A stretch of DNA of 64,000 bases, from assembly GCA_003490145.1 (NCBI GenBank), contig QULQ01000010.1:55088-119087 (forward strand). The letters are read 5' to 3'. The translations under genes were made by a program, and so were the position numbers. A model generated the notes under the pieces. The model was not told where the DNA came from. It saw only the letters and a list, made by a program, of their open reading frames with translations, and made no database searches. This stretch comes from Lachnospiraceae bacterium OM04-12BH. Lineage in GTDB: Bacteria; Bacillota; Clostridia; Lachnospirales; Lachnospiraceae. Shown piece by piece: positions 26,500-34,289 of the stretch (the stretch's first letter is position 1; each line of letters starts with the position of its first letter).

Positions 26500-27492
26500 C
26501 TATAAACTCTTTCTCCGAATCAATAACGGTGCCACCATTTCGTGCTCACATAGTTTTTCATCCTTTTCGATCTGCCTGAACAAAAGAGAAAGCGCCTTCT
26601 CTACCAGCAGAGCCGGATTACTGTCAATAGTCGTCAGCTGCGGGGTCATAAACTGTCCGATCTCCGTATTACCAAACCCGGCTACTGCAATATCCTCCGG
26701 TACTCGGATCCCTTTATTCTGCATGGCATCGATCGCCCGGAACGCAAATCTGTCGGAACCGGCTATGAAAACCTCCGGAAGCTGATCCAGCGCCAGAATC
26801 TTTTCTGCGAAAATATCACTGTATGTCCAGTGTCCAAGTCCTTTCCATTCACTGGAAATATCCCACTTTTCCGGTATTACGACATCGTTTTTCTTCAAAA
26901 CATCTGCAATCGCATCCTTTCGGATCGTCGTCATAGTTTCAAATGCTGGTGGGAACAGTGTTCCTATCTTCCGGTATCCCTCCTGCAATGCAAGCTCTGC
27001 CAGCATCCCAAAGCCTGCCGCATCATCATGCACAATACCTGCAATATCTTCAAAACTGCTCGGCCCGATTGTAACAGAAGGTACATATCTGTTATTCAGT
27101 TCTTCACTGATTGTCCTGTCAAATGTGGTCAGAAACAGCACAAGGCCATCCGCACCACGGCTTTTCAGCATCCTGATCTGGGAGATCAGATGCTCTGTCA
27201 GTCCGCCATAACACATAACAATAGACTGATACCCCTTTTGCTCCGTGTTCTCCAGAGTCTTCTCCAGCATATGACGCACCTGATCGGAATCGAATCCCGG
27301 CACCAGCACACCAAGCAGATGATTGTGTTTCATACGCAGCGCCTGCGCTCTGGCATTTGGCACATATCCGGTTTCCTCAAGAACCTTTTCAATTCTTTTT
27401 TTCGCATCTTCACTGACATATCCTCCATGGAATACACGTGATACGGTAGTTCTGGAAACGCCTGCCATTTTGGCAATTTCATTAATATTCAC
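26500..27492 (-). CDS. LacI-family transcriptional repressor
   Basis: 330 aa. The DNA-binding headpiece is NINEIAKMAGVSRTTVSRVF with hinge helix RAQALRMKHNHLLGVLVP, followed by a periplasmic-binding-like sensor domain ending PQLTTIDSNPALLVEKAL. The frame is open to 27600, but the GTG at 27492, with GGAG 8 bases before it, starts the protein exactly at the headpiece. It faces the membrane hydrolase gene. The palindromes at 27623 and 27663 are likely binding sites. Confidence 0.9.
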   Translation of the reverse strand: MNINEIAKMAGVSRTTVSRVFHGGYVSEDAKKRIEKVLEETGYVPNARAQALRMKHNHLLGVLVPGFDSDQVRHMLEKTLENTEQKGYQSIVMCYGGLTEHLISQIRMLKSRGADGLVLFLTTFDRTISEELNNRYVPSVTIGPSSFEDIAGIVHDDAAGFGMLAELALQEGYRKIGTLFPPAFETMTTIRKDAIADVLKKNDVVIPEKWDISSEWKGLGHWTYSDIFAEKILALDQLPEVFIAGSDRFAFRAIDAMQNKGIRVPEDIAVAGFGNTEIGQFMTPQLTTIDSNPALLVEKALSLLFRQIEKDEKLCEHEMVAPLLIRRKSL

Positions 27493-27524
27493 ACCATTTT
27501 CTCCATAGCTTATTATTCGCAGAT

Positions 27525-27553
27525 AAAATATTGTTTTTGTTACTATTGCACAA
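27525..27553 (-). promoter_or_regulatory. Promoter of the LacI-MFS operon
   Basis: On the minus strand TTGTGC, 17 bases, TATTTT, about 33 bases upstream of the GTG start. Confidence 0.55.
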
Positions 27554-27586
27554 AAATATAGAATTTCATTTGTTGTATTTGTAATA

Positions 27587-27615
27587 TTGTTAAACATCAC
27601 ACTTTCGTTTATACT
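27587..27615 (+). promoter_or_regulatory. Promoter of the membrane alpha/beta hydrolase
   Basis: TTGTTA, 17 bases, TATACT, immediately upstream of the palindromic operator at 27623. Confidence 0.65.
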
Positions 27616-27622
27616 CTACTTG

Positions 27623-27636
27623 TGTGAACGTTCACA
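27623..27636. promoter_or_regulatory. LacI-type operator O1
   Basis: TGTGAACGTTCACA, a perfect 14-bp palindrome with central CG as in LacI/GalR operators. It sits at the transcription start of the hydrolase gene, next to a lacI-type gene. Confidence 0.8.
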
Positions 27637-27662
27637 GAACGTATTCTCTTTTTTTACTTGCA

Positions 27663-27678
27663 TGTGGAATCGTTCACA
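27663..27678. promoter_or_regulatory. LacI-type operator O2
   Basis: TGTGGAATCGTTCACA: both half-site ends are kept with a 2-bp wider centre. It lies about 40 bp from O1 in the leader. Confidence 0.6.
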
Positions 27679-27709
27679 CAAAGTATACCATACTTTAAGG
27701 AGAAAGAAA

Positions 27710-29623
27710 ATGAATTCATCAAAAAATTTAGCAAAAAGTAAACGATGGCTCGCTATAGGTCTTGTTCTTTTTATCCTGGGTGCCCTTTTCTCATCCCAGA
27801 TCCAGTCCTGTTTCGGCCGCATTTCCATCAAACACGTTACCTTCCAGGACCAGGCTGGCTATAACATCAGCGGTTATCTGTATGTACCTCAAAATGCTAC
27901 TGCTGATACACCGGCTCCTGCTATTGTTACTGCCCACGGAAATAATGGGTATATTTCTGCTATGGCCGGATATACCATTGAACTGGCAAGACGTGGTTAT
28001 GTAGTACTTGCTCTTGAAATGGAAGGTCACGGGGATTCTGATTATGTTCCTGATGCAGAAGGTGATGGCAGTTATGGTGGAATCGCCGCTGCTGAATACT
28101 TAATGACCCTTGATTTTGTAGATGCAGACCAGCTTGGCGGTACCGGCCATTCCAAGGGAAGCAATGCTGCTACCGGTATGGCAAAGGCTTATCCCGATCA
28201 GGTAAAAGCGATCCTTCTGAACGGCTATATGGCTCCTTCTGTTACAGGCGGTGCCTTTGATGAAGTTGCAACCCACACAAATGTAGGACTGAACATGTCC
28301 CGCTATGATGAATGCGGACAGGATCTGCTCCATCATATTTTCGGAACAGAATGGAATTATGATTATCTGAGAGGTGACGCTGCCGCAGCCCTATTTGATG
28401 AACAGTGGGGTGGTGCTGATATTGCAGACTATCTGAACGAGGGTCTTGGAAGCTGGAAAGACGGAACCATGCGTATCTTCTACACACTGGAAAACTGTAC
28501 CCATGTTACTACTGTTATCAGCAAAACAGCCATTGCCAACGGCCTTGATTTCTTTAACAATTCCATGGCTGCTCCTTACTGGATCGACTCTTCCAATCAG
28601 ATCTGGTGGATGCGCTATGCCGGTGGTATCGCAGAAACCGTTGGCTTTATTATGATATTCCTTTCCTTTGCTACTCTTCTTCTGCATGCCGCTCCTTTCA
28701 AGATTCTGACTGCAGAACAGAGTGCACCCGCTCAGAAGCTGGACGGAAAAAGAGGTCCTTTATACAAGGCTTTCTTCATTATCCTGTTCACTCTGATTCC
28801 GGTACTTACCTTTGTACCTACTTATGTTTATGGTGAAAACAATGTAAAACAGACGGCTCTCTTCCCGTTTAACCCCAGTTCTTCCGGTTATCTCCTGTGG
28901 ACGATTGCCAACTCTGTCCTTATGCTGATCGTATTCCTGATCTGGCATTTCGCTTATGGCAAAAAGCATGGCGGCAACTTAAAGGTTTATGGTCTTGCCT
29001 TTGAAGATAAAAAGACTGCTCTTTCCTATATCGGAAAATCCGTTCTGTATGCCCTGATCCTCATCATCGTTTTATTCGCAGGACTCAGCATTACAGAAAC
29101 TGTACTGAATGTGGAAATGGCAACCCCGATTTCCTGTATCCGTACCTTCCGTCTTAACAGACTGGCTTATATTGTAGAATACTTCATTCCTTTCTTTGTA
29201 TCCTTCCTGATCGGAAACCTTGCTTTCTCTGCAATCCTCCGGGATGATTCTGAAGAAAATGCAGAAAAGGCAGCCGACAGAAATATTGTAAAGAACCAGT
29301 TAATTGGCGTACTGCAGGGTGTCGGTGGTATCACAGTTATGTATATCATCTGGAATATTGTTTACTTTGTCAGCACCCGTCCTTCCTTCCTGTATCGGGA
29401 AACCCCTTACATGATGGGTAACAGCGGATTCATGTGTATCTGCTTCTCCCTGATTCCGATGTTCGGAATTAACAGTATTCTTTCTACTCACTTCAGTGTA
29501 AAGACACGCCGTATCATTGTAGGTGCCATCGTATGTGCCCTGTTCATCGTATGGATCACCTTTGCCGGCCAGTCCCTGGCTCTGCCAAGTACCCAGAGTG
29601 CGGTTGGTTCCTTAAACGGCTAA
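27710..29623 (+). CDS. Alpha/beta hydrolase fused to a multi-spanning membrane domain
   Basis: 637 aa from the ATG preceded by AAGGAG (the open frame begins earlier, at 27587, inside the operator region). One TM at about 13-31 leads to an extracytoplasmic alpha/beta-hydrolase domain (about 45-320). It has an HG oxyanion motif (VTAHGNNG), ALEMEGHGDSD and the nucleophile Ser148 in GGTGHSKGSNAA. The C-terminal half (about 345-635) has roughly seven TM helices with short loops. The fusion resembles membrane-bound acyl hydrolases of Clostridia, but I know no defined function. Likely controlled by the adjacent LacI protein and therefore by a small carbohydrate-like inducer. Confidence 0.8.
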   Translation: MNSSKNLAKSKRWLAIGLVLFILGALFSSQIQSCFGRISIKHVTFQDQAGYNISGYLYVPQNATADTPAPAIVTAHGNNGYISAMAGYTIELARRGYVVLALEMEGHGDSDYVPDAEGDGSYGGIAAAEYLMTLDFVDADQLGGTGHSKGSNAATGMAKAYPDQVKAILLNGYMAPSVTGGAFDEVATHTNVGLNMSRYDECGQDLLHHIFGTEWNYDYLRGDAAAALFDEQWGGADIADYLNEGLGSWKDGTMRIFYTLENCTHVTTVISKTAIANGLDFFNNSMAAPYWIDSSNQIWWMRYAGGIAETVGFIMIFLSFATLLLHAAPFKILTAEQSAPAQKLDGKRGPLYKAFFIILFTLIPVLTFVPTYVYGENNVKQTALFPFNPSSSGYLLWTIANSVLMLIVFLIWHFAYGKKHGGNLKVYGLAFEDKKTALSYIGKSVLYALILIIVLFAGLSITETVLNVEMATPISCIRTFRLNRLAYIVEYFIPFFVSFLIGNLAFSAILRDDSEENAEKAADRNIVKNQLIGVLQGVGGITVMYIIWNIVYFVSTRPSFLYRETPYMMGNSGFMCICFSLIPMFGINSILSTHFSVKTRRIIVGAIVCALFIVWITFAGQSLALPSTQSAVGSLNG

Positions 29624-29650
29624 TATATTTTTAGTATCTTATCATAAAGG

Positions 29651-29683
29651 TGTGCTTTCTGTTTACCGGAAGCACATCTTTCT
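29651..29683 (+). terminator. Terminator after the membrane hydrolase
   Basis: TGTGCTT and AAGCACA with a 12-base loop, followed by TCTTTCT. Moderate strength. Confidence 0.6.
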
Positions 29684-29695
29684 CCCATATTTACC

Positions 29696-29724
29696 TTGAA
29701 AAAAATATACTCTCATGTTATATT
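29696..29724 (+). promoter_or_regulatory. Promoter of antisense RNA, toxin module copy 2
   Basis: TTGAAA, 17 bases, TATATT. Confidence 0.7.
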
Positions 29725-29730
29725 GAATAT

Positions 29731-29831
29731 AGAAAAAGGGAAAGCCAGAGATGCGGCTTACCCCGAACATTATAGCATCAACCTTTTATAAAAGGTCAGC
29801 CGTCATTATTCGCAGTAATGGCGGCTATTTT
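29731..29831 (+). ncRNA. Predicted antisense antitoxin RNA, module copy 2
   Basis: About 100 nt. Its 5' end begins AGAAAAAGGGAAAGCCAGAG, an internal hairpin is ACCTTTTATAAAAGGT, and the terminator is AGCCGTCATTA / TAATGGCGGCT followed by ATTTTCG. It overlaps the last bases and 3' region of the toxin gene on the other strand, the TxpA/RatA-like convergent arrangement. Confidence 0.6.
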
Positions 29832-29920
29832 CGTTTTCCCTTGAAAATCATGTAACATAATCCCACAAGGGTGCAAATGAATATTCCAATCTGAATTAAA
29901 TCAGAGTATGTAACATACAT
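29825..29920 (-). CDS. Holin-like type I toxin, module copy 2
   Basis: 31 aa: it begins MYVTYSDLIQIGIFICTLVG and ends LCYMIFKGKRK. It has the same design as the copies at 17509 and 43509: polar start, one TM helix, Lys/Arg tail. AAAGGAGGG precedes the ATG and a matching CCCTCC lies 5' of it. A longer frame runs upstream to 30037, but it covers the leader and promoter and has no ribosome binding site, so the short ATG is the real start. Confidence 0.85.
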   Translation of the reverse strand: MYVTYSDLIQIGIFICTLVGLCYMIFKGKRK

Positions 29921-30008
29921 CGGCAACGCCCTCCTTTCTTTCGTCTGGAGGGTTAGCCCCTCCGAAAAAGAGGGTAAGCCGCCTGGCTCTCTGGTTTCCC
30001 ATATGTCT

Positions 30009-30037
30009 ATATTATCATCTAACAGCATATCTTTCAA
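30009..30037 (-). promoter_or_regulatory. Toxin promoter, module copy 2
   Basis: On the minus strand TTGAAA, 17 bases, TAATAT. Same sequence and spacing as copy 3. Confidence 0.75.
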
Positions 30038-30206
30038 TCAAATTCTGATCAGATTACCTTTTCTCGGAAGATTTTCGGGAAATAGTTGGAAGCGGCTCTC
30101 CTGGATTTCATAAAACTCCTGAACCTCTTATAAATATGCGTTGAATATTATATAGATAAACGCTAAAATAACATAGAGGAGAACTGCAAGGGAAGGTAAA
30201 GATAGC

Positions 30207-30334
30207 ATGATAAAACAATACTCGTAGCACTTTGCTTATGTATCATTGAAATCTTTGTGATCGTGCCAGCAAGTCCGATGGTAAAACCGGATGTTGTATT
30301 ACGATTTCTGCCTGATTTTGGAAGCTTACCTTAA
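30207..30334 (+). pseudogene. Possible frameshifted small membrane protein
   Basis: An ATG with GGGAAGG upstream opens MIKQYS then stops. One base later a second frame reads VALCLCIIEIFVIVPASPMV and KPDVVLRFLPDFGSLP to a stop. A single base lost in the A-rich start would explain it. The product would be about 42 aa with one TM helix. Otherwise the stretch 30038-30427 shows nothing I can name. Confidence 0.3.
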
Positions 30335-30427
30335 GATTTATATTGTATCCTTTCCTGTGTATAATGACAGCCGGAATGTTTGTACTGTTTGGATAGAAAC
30401 ACCTAAACCTGATAAGGGAGCCGCCTT

Positions 30428-31699
30428 ATGAAAATTAAAACGAAAGAACTGAGTTATGAAGAAGTACTGGCATTGCCACGGGAAAAGCACAGGAATCCGA
30501 TGCGGCAGACCGGTGCTGTCCGCCTGCTTTTAAAGGCTGTTTCTTTTTTTGACCTGAGGGCTGTTGGATTTACCTTTGAAAAAACAGGGATGGAAAAGCT
30601 TGGAGCAAAAGAACCCTGTCTGATATTAATGAACCATTCCAGCTTCATCGATTTAAAAATTGTCGCAACTCTGCTTTCGGACAGAGAATATCATATCGTC
30701 TGTACACAGGACGGCTTTGTGGGCAAAAGACTGCTGATGCGTCTTTTGGGCTGTATTCCGGCCAAAAAGTTTATCAATGACATTACCCTTATCAAGGATA
30801 TGCGCTATACGCTCCAGAAACTGCACGCATCTGTTCTGATGTACCCCGAAGCAAGTTACAGCTTTGACGGAACAGAAACACCCCTTCCCGACAGCCTTGG
30901 CAAATGCATCAAGCTGTTAAAGGTTCCGGTGATCATGCTCAGGACATACTGGGCTTTTTTACGGGATCCTCTGTATAACGGATTGCAGCTGCGGAAAACG
31001 AAAGTATCCGCCAAAATGGAATATCTGCTTTCTCCGGAGGAAATAGCAGAAAAATCTGCAGGAGAAATCAATGAGATACTGCGGAATGTCTTTTCCTTTG
31101 ACTATTTTAAAGAACAGCAGGAACAGGGTATTCTCATAAAAGAACCTTTCCGGGCCGATGAATTACAGAGAGCACTGTACCGCTGTCCCCATTGCCAGAC
31201 TGAAGGGATGACAGAGGGAAAAGGAACCAGGCTGATCTGTCACGCATGCGGGATCAGCTATGAATTATCAGAGACTGGATATCTGAAAGCCGACTTTGGA
31301 GAGACATGTTTTTCCCATATTCCGGACTGGTACCGCTGGGAAAGAGAATGCGTAAGAAAGGAACTCGCAGATGGCAGCTACCGGCTCGATCTTGCAGTAG
31401 ATATCTATATGCTGACAGATACCAGATGCGTATATAAGGTTGGTGAGGGACGGCTTCTGCATACAACGGATGGCTTTGAACTGACCGGCTGTGACGGAAA
31501 GCTGGAATATAAACAGTTACCACAGGCTTCTTACAGTCTTTATTCCGATTTTTACTGGTATGAAATCGGAGATATGATCAGCATCGGGGATGCGCAGGTA
31601 CAATATTACTGCTTCCCGAAGCATGGAGAAAATGTCGTAGCCAAAACAAGACTTGCAACAGAAGAACTGTACAGGATGAAACACCATGGGATTGGATGA
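30428..31699 (+). CDS. PlsC-type acyltransferase with zinc-ribbon tail
   Basis: 423 aa. The N-terminal half is a 1-acyl-glycerol-3-phosphate acyltransferase-like domain. It has the HX4D catalytic motif MNHSSFIDLK and a variant of the second motif, YPEASYSFDG, where PEG is usual. The second half has two CxxC knuckles (YRCPHCQTEG and LICHACGISY), a zinc ribbon, then a beta-rich domain I do not recognise. Its role is probably acyl transfer to phospholipid or a related acceptor in the membrane; the extra domains suggest a specialised acceptor. AAGGGAG precedes the ATG. Confidence 0.82.
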   Translation: MKIKTKELSYEEVLALPREKHRNPMRQTGAVRLLLKAVSFFDLRAVGFTFEKTGMEKLGAKEPCLILMNHSSFIDLKIVATLLSDREYHIVCTQDGFVGKRLLMRLLGCIPAKKFINDITLIKDMRYTLQKLHASVLMYPEASYSFDGTETPLPDSLGKCIKLLKVPVIMLRTYWAFLRDPLYNGLQLRKTKVSAKMEYLLSPEEIAEKSAGEINEILRNVFSFDYFKEQQEQGILIKEPFRADELQRALYRCPHCQTEGMTEGKGTRLICHACGISYELSETGYLKADFGETCFSHIPDWYRWERECVRKELADGSYRLDLAVDIYMLTDTRCVYKVGEGRLLHTTDGFELTGCDGKLEYKQLPQASYSLYSDFYWYEIGDMISIGDAQVQYYCFPKHGENVVAKTRLATEELYRMKHHGIG

Positions 31700-31762
31700 A
31701 TCGCTGTCTGTCACAGATTAAAAATAATCACACATACATAAATCAAAGAAAGGCGCAGGATT

Positions 31763-32380
31763 ATGAAACAGTACATTGTAGATGCATTTACAGATGAGGT
31801 AATTGACCTTTGCGGGCATGCTACCCTTGCCTGCGCTTACGTTTTATTCCGGTTTTATATTCCTGATGCAGATAAAATTGTCTTTTCAACCCTCAGCGGT
31901 GATCTGATCGTGAGCAGGAATGGCGATTTACTGGAAATGGTGTTCCCTGCCTACAGGCTGAAAAAGGTTCCTGTTACACAGGACATGATCGATGCGATCG
32001 GGGCTGTTCCAACAGAAGCCTATATGGGAAGAGATCTTCTTTGCGTATTTGATCATGCTGATACTATAAGGAATCTTACCCCTGATATGGACAAACTGCT
32101 GAAACTGGATGGCCTGCTTTTACAGGTTACTGCACCGGGAGAAACTACCGATTCCATCTCCCGGAGCTTTGCTCCAAAACTGAATGTAACAGAAGATCCC
32201 GTATGTGGCTCTGGGCACTGCCATATTGTCCCTTACTGGGCTGAAAGGCTTGGCAAGGAAAATATCGTGGCCTATCAGGCTTCCAGACGTGGCGGCATCC
32301 TCTATTGCAGAATGTCCGGAGATAAAGTATTTCTGGCAGGAAAGGCTGCCCTGTTTTCCGAATGTGAATTATATATTTAG
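31763..32380 (+). CDS. PhzF-family isomerase lacking its catalytic N-terminal segment
   Basis: 205 aa. It opens with the family start MKQYIVDAFTDEV and jumps directly to IDLCGHATLACAYVLFRF. In intact PhzF proteins these are about 50-55 residues apart, and the missing part holds GNPAAV and the catalytic Glu. The rest is normal, including the second-half motif EDPVCGSGHCHI. Intact relatives are near 260-300 aa. The deletion is in frame, so a protein is made but should lack isomerase activity. Good ribosome binding site (AAAGG). It follows the acyltransferase by 63 bases. Confidence 0.85.
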   Translation: MKQYIVDAFTDEVIDLCGHATLACAYVLFRFYIPDADKIVFSTLSGDLIVSRNGDLLEMVFPAYRLKKVPVTQDMIDAIGAVPTEAYMGRDLLCVFDHADTIRNLTPDMDKLLKLDGLLLQVTAPGETTDSISRSFAPKLNVTEDPVCGSGHCHIVPYWAERLGKENIVAYQASRRGGILYCRMSGDKVFLAGKAALFSECELYI

Positions 32381-32501
32381 ATAAAAATCACTGAATTTTA
32401 TAAAGCATAAACAGCAAACGAAATATACTACATTCCTAATTTAATTCAGAAAGATTTTATTCAAATGAATTTTAATAAAATCGATTTGAATAAAGATGAA
32501 A

Positions 32502-32532
32502 AACGGCGAAAGACTCATCCTCTTTCGCCGTT
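32502..32532. terminator. Intrinsic terminator between PhzF and dxs fragment
   Basis: AACGGCGAAAGA and TCTTTCGCCGTT with a 7-base loop and T/A-rich flanks. Could serve both strands. Confidence 0.75.
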
Positions 32533-32548
32533 CTCATTTCTCTGAGAT

Positions 32549-33091
32549 CTATAAAAGTTCCCGGATATCATCAACCATTGCTTCATTTGTCATTCCAAGC
32601 TCTTCGAGCAGCTTCGCCGGATCATATCTGTCATAGAACTTTTTCTCAAGTCCGTAATTCTTCACTTTGACATCACTTGTTGAATAATAAGCATCAATCT
32701 TCTGTCCGAATCCGCCATCAAGGATTCCATCCTCAAGTGTAACTATAAGGCTGTGCTTTTCTTTCAGCTGTTCCAGTAATTCTGTATCGATCGTTGATGC
32801 AAACCTTGGATTGATCAGTGTTGGCTCAAAGCCAAGCTTCTCCTTTACTGCAGCTGCAAGGCTCTCTCCCATCTGGTAGAAATCACCAAGTGCCAGTATT
32901 GCCACCTTCTCACCCTGCTGCTCCACTTTAAACCTGCCAATATTGCTGTAATCCCTGTCGGCCTCTCTGTCTGTGACCGTATTTCCGGGGATCAGGATTA
33001 TTACAGGATGCTCGTTCTGATCCAGTGCCCAATCGAGCATATTCAGGTACTCGCTCTTTGAACTAGGTGCAAGGATCTGAAGATTCGGAAT
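32549..33091 (-). pseudogene. dxs: 3' fragment of 1-deoxy-xylulose-5-phosphate synthase
   Basis: About 180 codons equal to the C-terminal third of DXS. It starts mid-sequence with IPNLQILAPSSKSEYLNMLD and runs through the transketolase C-terminal domain (KVAILALGDFYQMGESL, then SLIVTLEDGILDGGFG). The thiamine-binding domain and the pyrimidine-domain start are missing. The break at about 33091 abuts a fragment of another gene on the opposite strand. An ATG at 33040 could start a 163-aa remnant, but it would be inactive. A functional dxs must be elsewhere if the MEP pathway is used. Confidence 0.85.
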
Positions 33092-33092
33092 A

Positions 33093-33566
33093 TATGAACA
33101 TCCGGTATACTGGCAGAAGGTTCAGGAAGAGACCAAAGGCTCCGGGGATTTCGAACGCAGTACCTGTCTGTTTATTGACTCTGAAAAGGCAAGAGAACAC
33201 TCAGAAGAGGAAATGATCAAGATTGAAAATATTAAGGGAAAACTGTTTCTCGTAGATGCAGAGGACGATTCCTTCTGGGAGACCGCAAAATATATCCACC
33301 GTATGGATCAGCGTTTAAAGGAACGTCCCCATACCTGTGAATATGAGGCACTTGTGTATGAACATGGAACGCATTTTGTGCTGCCGGAATCTCTGCTCCG
33401 TAAAGCATTGCCTGTCGGACTCAAATTTGTGTTACGGTTTGTTTTCAAAGCTGCAAAAGATTATCCGGGCGAATGTGAAGCAACCAGAAAGGATATTGAC
33501 AGAAAGCTCTCTGCTGCACTGAAAGAATGGAGGGAAGATTTCGTCAATGACCATCCCTCATTATAA
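33093..33566 (+). pseudogene. C-terminal fragment of an acyl-CoA thioesterase/BAAT-like hydrolase
   Basis: The frame enters from the break with YEHPVYWQKVQEETKGSGDF and continues IKIENIKGKLFLVDAEDDSF (the Asp strand of an alpha/beta hydrolase) to YEHGTHFVLPES (the His). This resembles the BAAT C-terminal domain. The nucleophile part is absent. An ATG at 33213 could yield a 117-aa remnant. Its start touches the truncated dxs fragment head-to-head. Confidence 0.65.
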
Positions 33567-34058
33567 TGCTGCTATAAGCATGCAGATCCCTGCGATCACA
33601 GCGCAGACCGGAATATAGATAATAAAATGTAATATATGTGACTTCATGTTATACCCAAACATGTGCGGTCCCACTACCCCTTTCAGTTCCGGATAAAAGT
33701 GAGGAAAGAAATTGGAATTACAGAGCAGGATCCAGTCAAAGAAAATAATGTCATAAAGCTCCATGACATAAAGCATGAACAGAAACCGCCCAAAGAACTG
33801 CAGATAACTGAAATCATTCCTTACTCCGTCCCATATACCAAGAACAGCCGCTCCCAGAAAAATCAAAACTGCAATGATTTCTATGATCCAGCCAATCACA
33901 TGTGCACCACGAAATCTCTCTCTTTGATCTGGGATCACAGCCAGATTTTCTTTTGGTGCAGTAGAAAAAAATTTTTTATCCTGAATAAAACCAACAACCC
34001 CATATAAAACCAGAAAATATGCCACCATGATCATGATCGTTGCAACTATTGTTACCAT
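33561..34058 (-). CDS. Four-TM membrane protein of unknown function
   Basis: 165 aa. TM helices at about 4-24, 53-75, 88-113 and 141-163. Between them lie charged loops with the motif PDQRERFRGAH and an aromatic stretch DIIFFDWILLCNSNFFPHFY. I do not recognise a family. Good RBS (AAGGAG). Upstream lies an inverted repeat GTTAG-CTAAC, so a TetR/MarR-type repressor may control it. Its end overlaps the stop of the thioesterase fragment. Confidence 0.75.
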   Translation of the reverse strand: MVTIVATIMIMVAYFLVLYGVVGFIQDKKFFSTAPKENLAVIPDQRERFRGAHVIGWIIEIIAVLIFLGAAVLGIWDGVRNDFSYLQFFGRFLFMLYVMELYDIIFFDWILLCNSNFFPHFYPELKGVVGPHMFGYNMKSHILHFIIYIPVCAVIAGICMLIAAL

Positions 34059-34083
34059 CCTTTTTCTCCTTCTGACCGCATTA

Positions 34084-34099
34084 GTTAGTCTTTGCTAAC
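34084..34099. promoter_or_regulatory. Operator-like inverted repeat
   Basis: GTTAG, 6 bases, CTAAC, 26 bases before the start of the four-TM protein; resembles TetR-family sites of Firmicutes. Confidence 0.45.
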
Positions 34100-34177
34100 C
34101 AGTCTCATTGTAGCACATTATCATATTATTACAAGCTGTTTTTCATTCCTTTGGAGTACCCGTTTCAAATAGCCTAC

Positions 34178-34206
34178 TTGCTATTCGTTTCATTCTATGT
34201 TATTAT
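34178..34206 (+). promoter_or_regulatory. Promoter of the 619-aa lipoprotein
   Basis: TTGCTA, 17 bases, TATTAT, about 80 bases before the ATG at 34290, which has CAGGAGG upstream. Confidence 0.5.
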
Positions 34207-34289
34207 ATTCATATACTTATTTAAGCATCTTAAAGAAGTATCGCTAGCGAACCCCAAAACTTATAATGTAATGTACAGGAGGATACTTT

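Noticed and set aside
29825..30037. 70-aa protein ending in the toxin sequence (copy 2)
   Set aside because: Its N-terminal 39 codons are the structured leader and promoter of the toxin; the 31-aa start has the ribosome binding site and matches the other copies.
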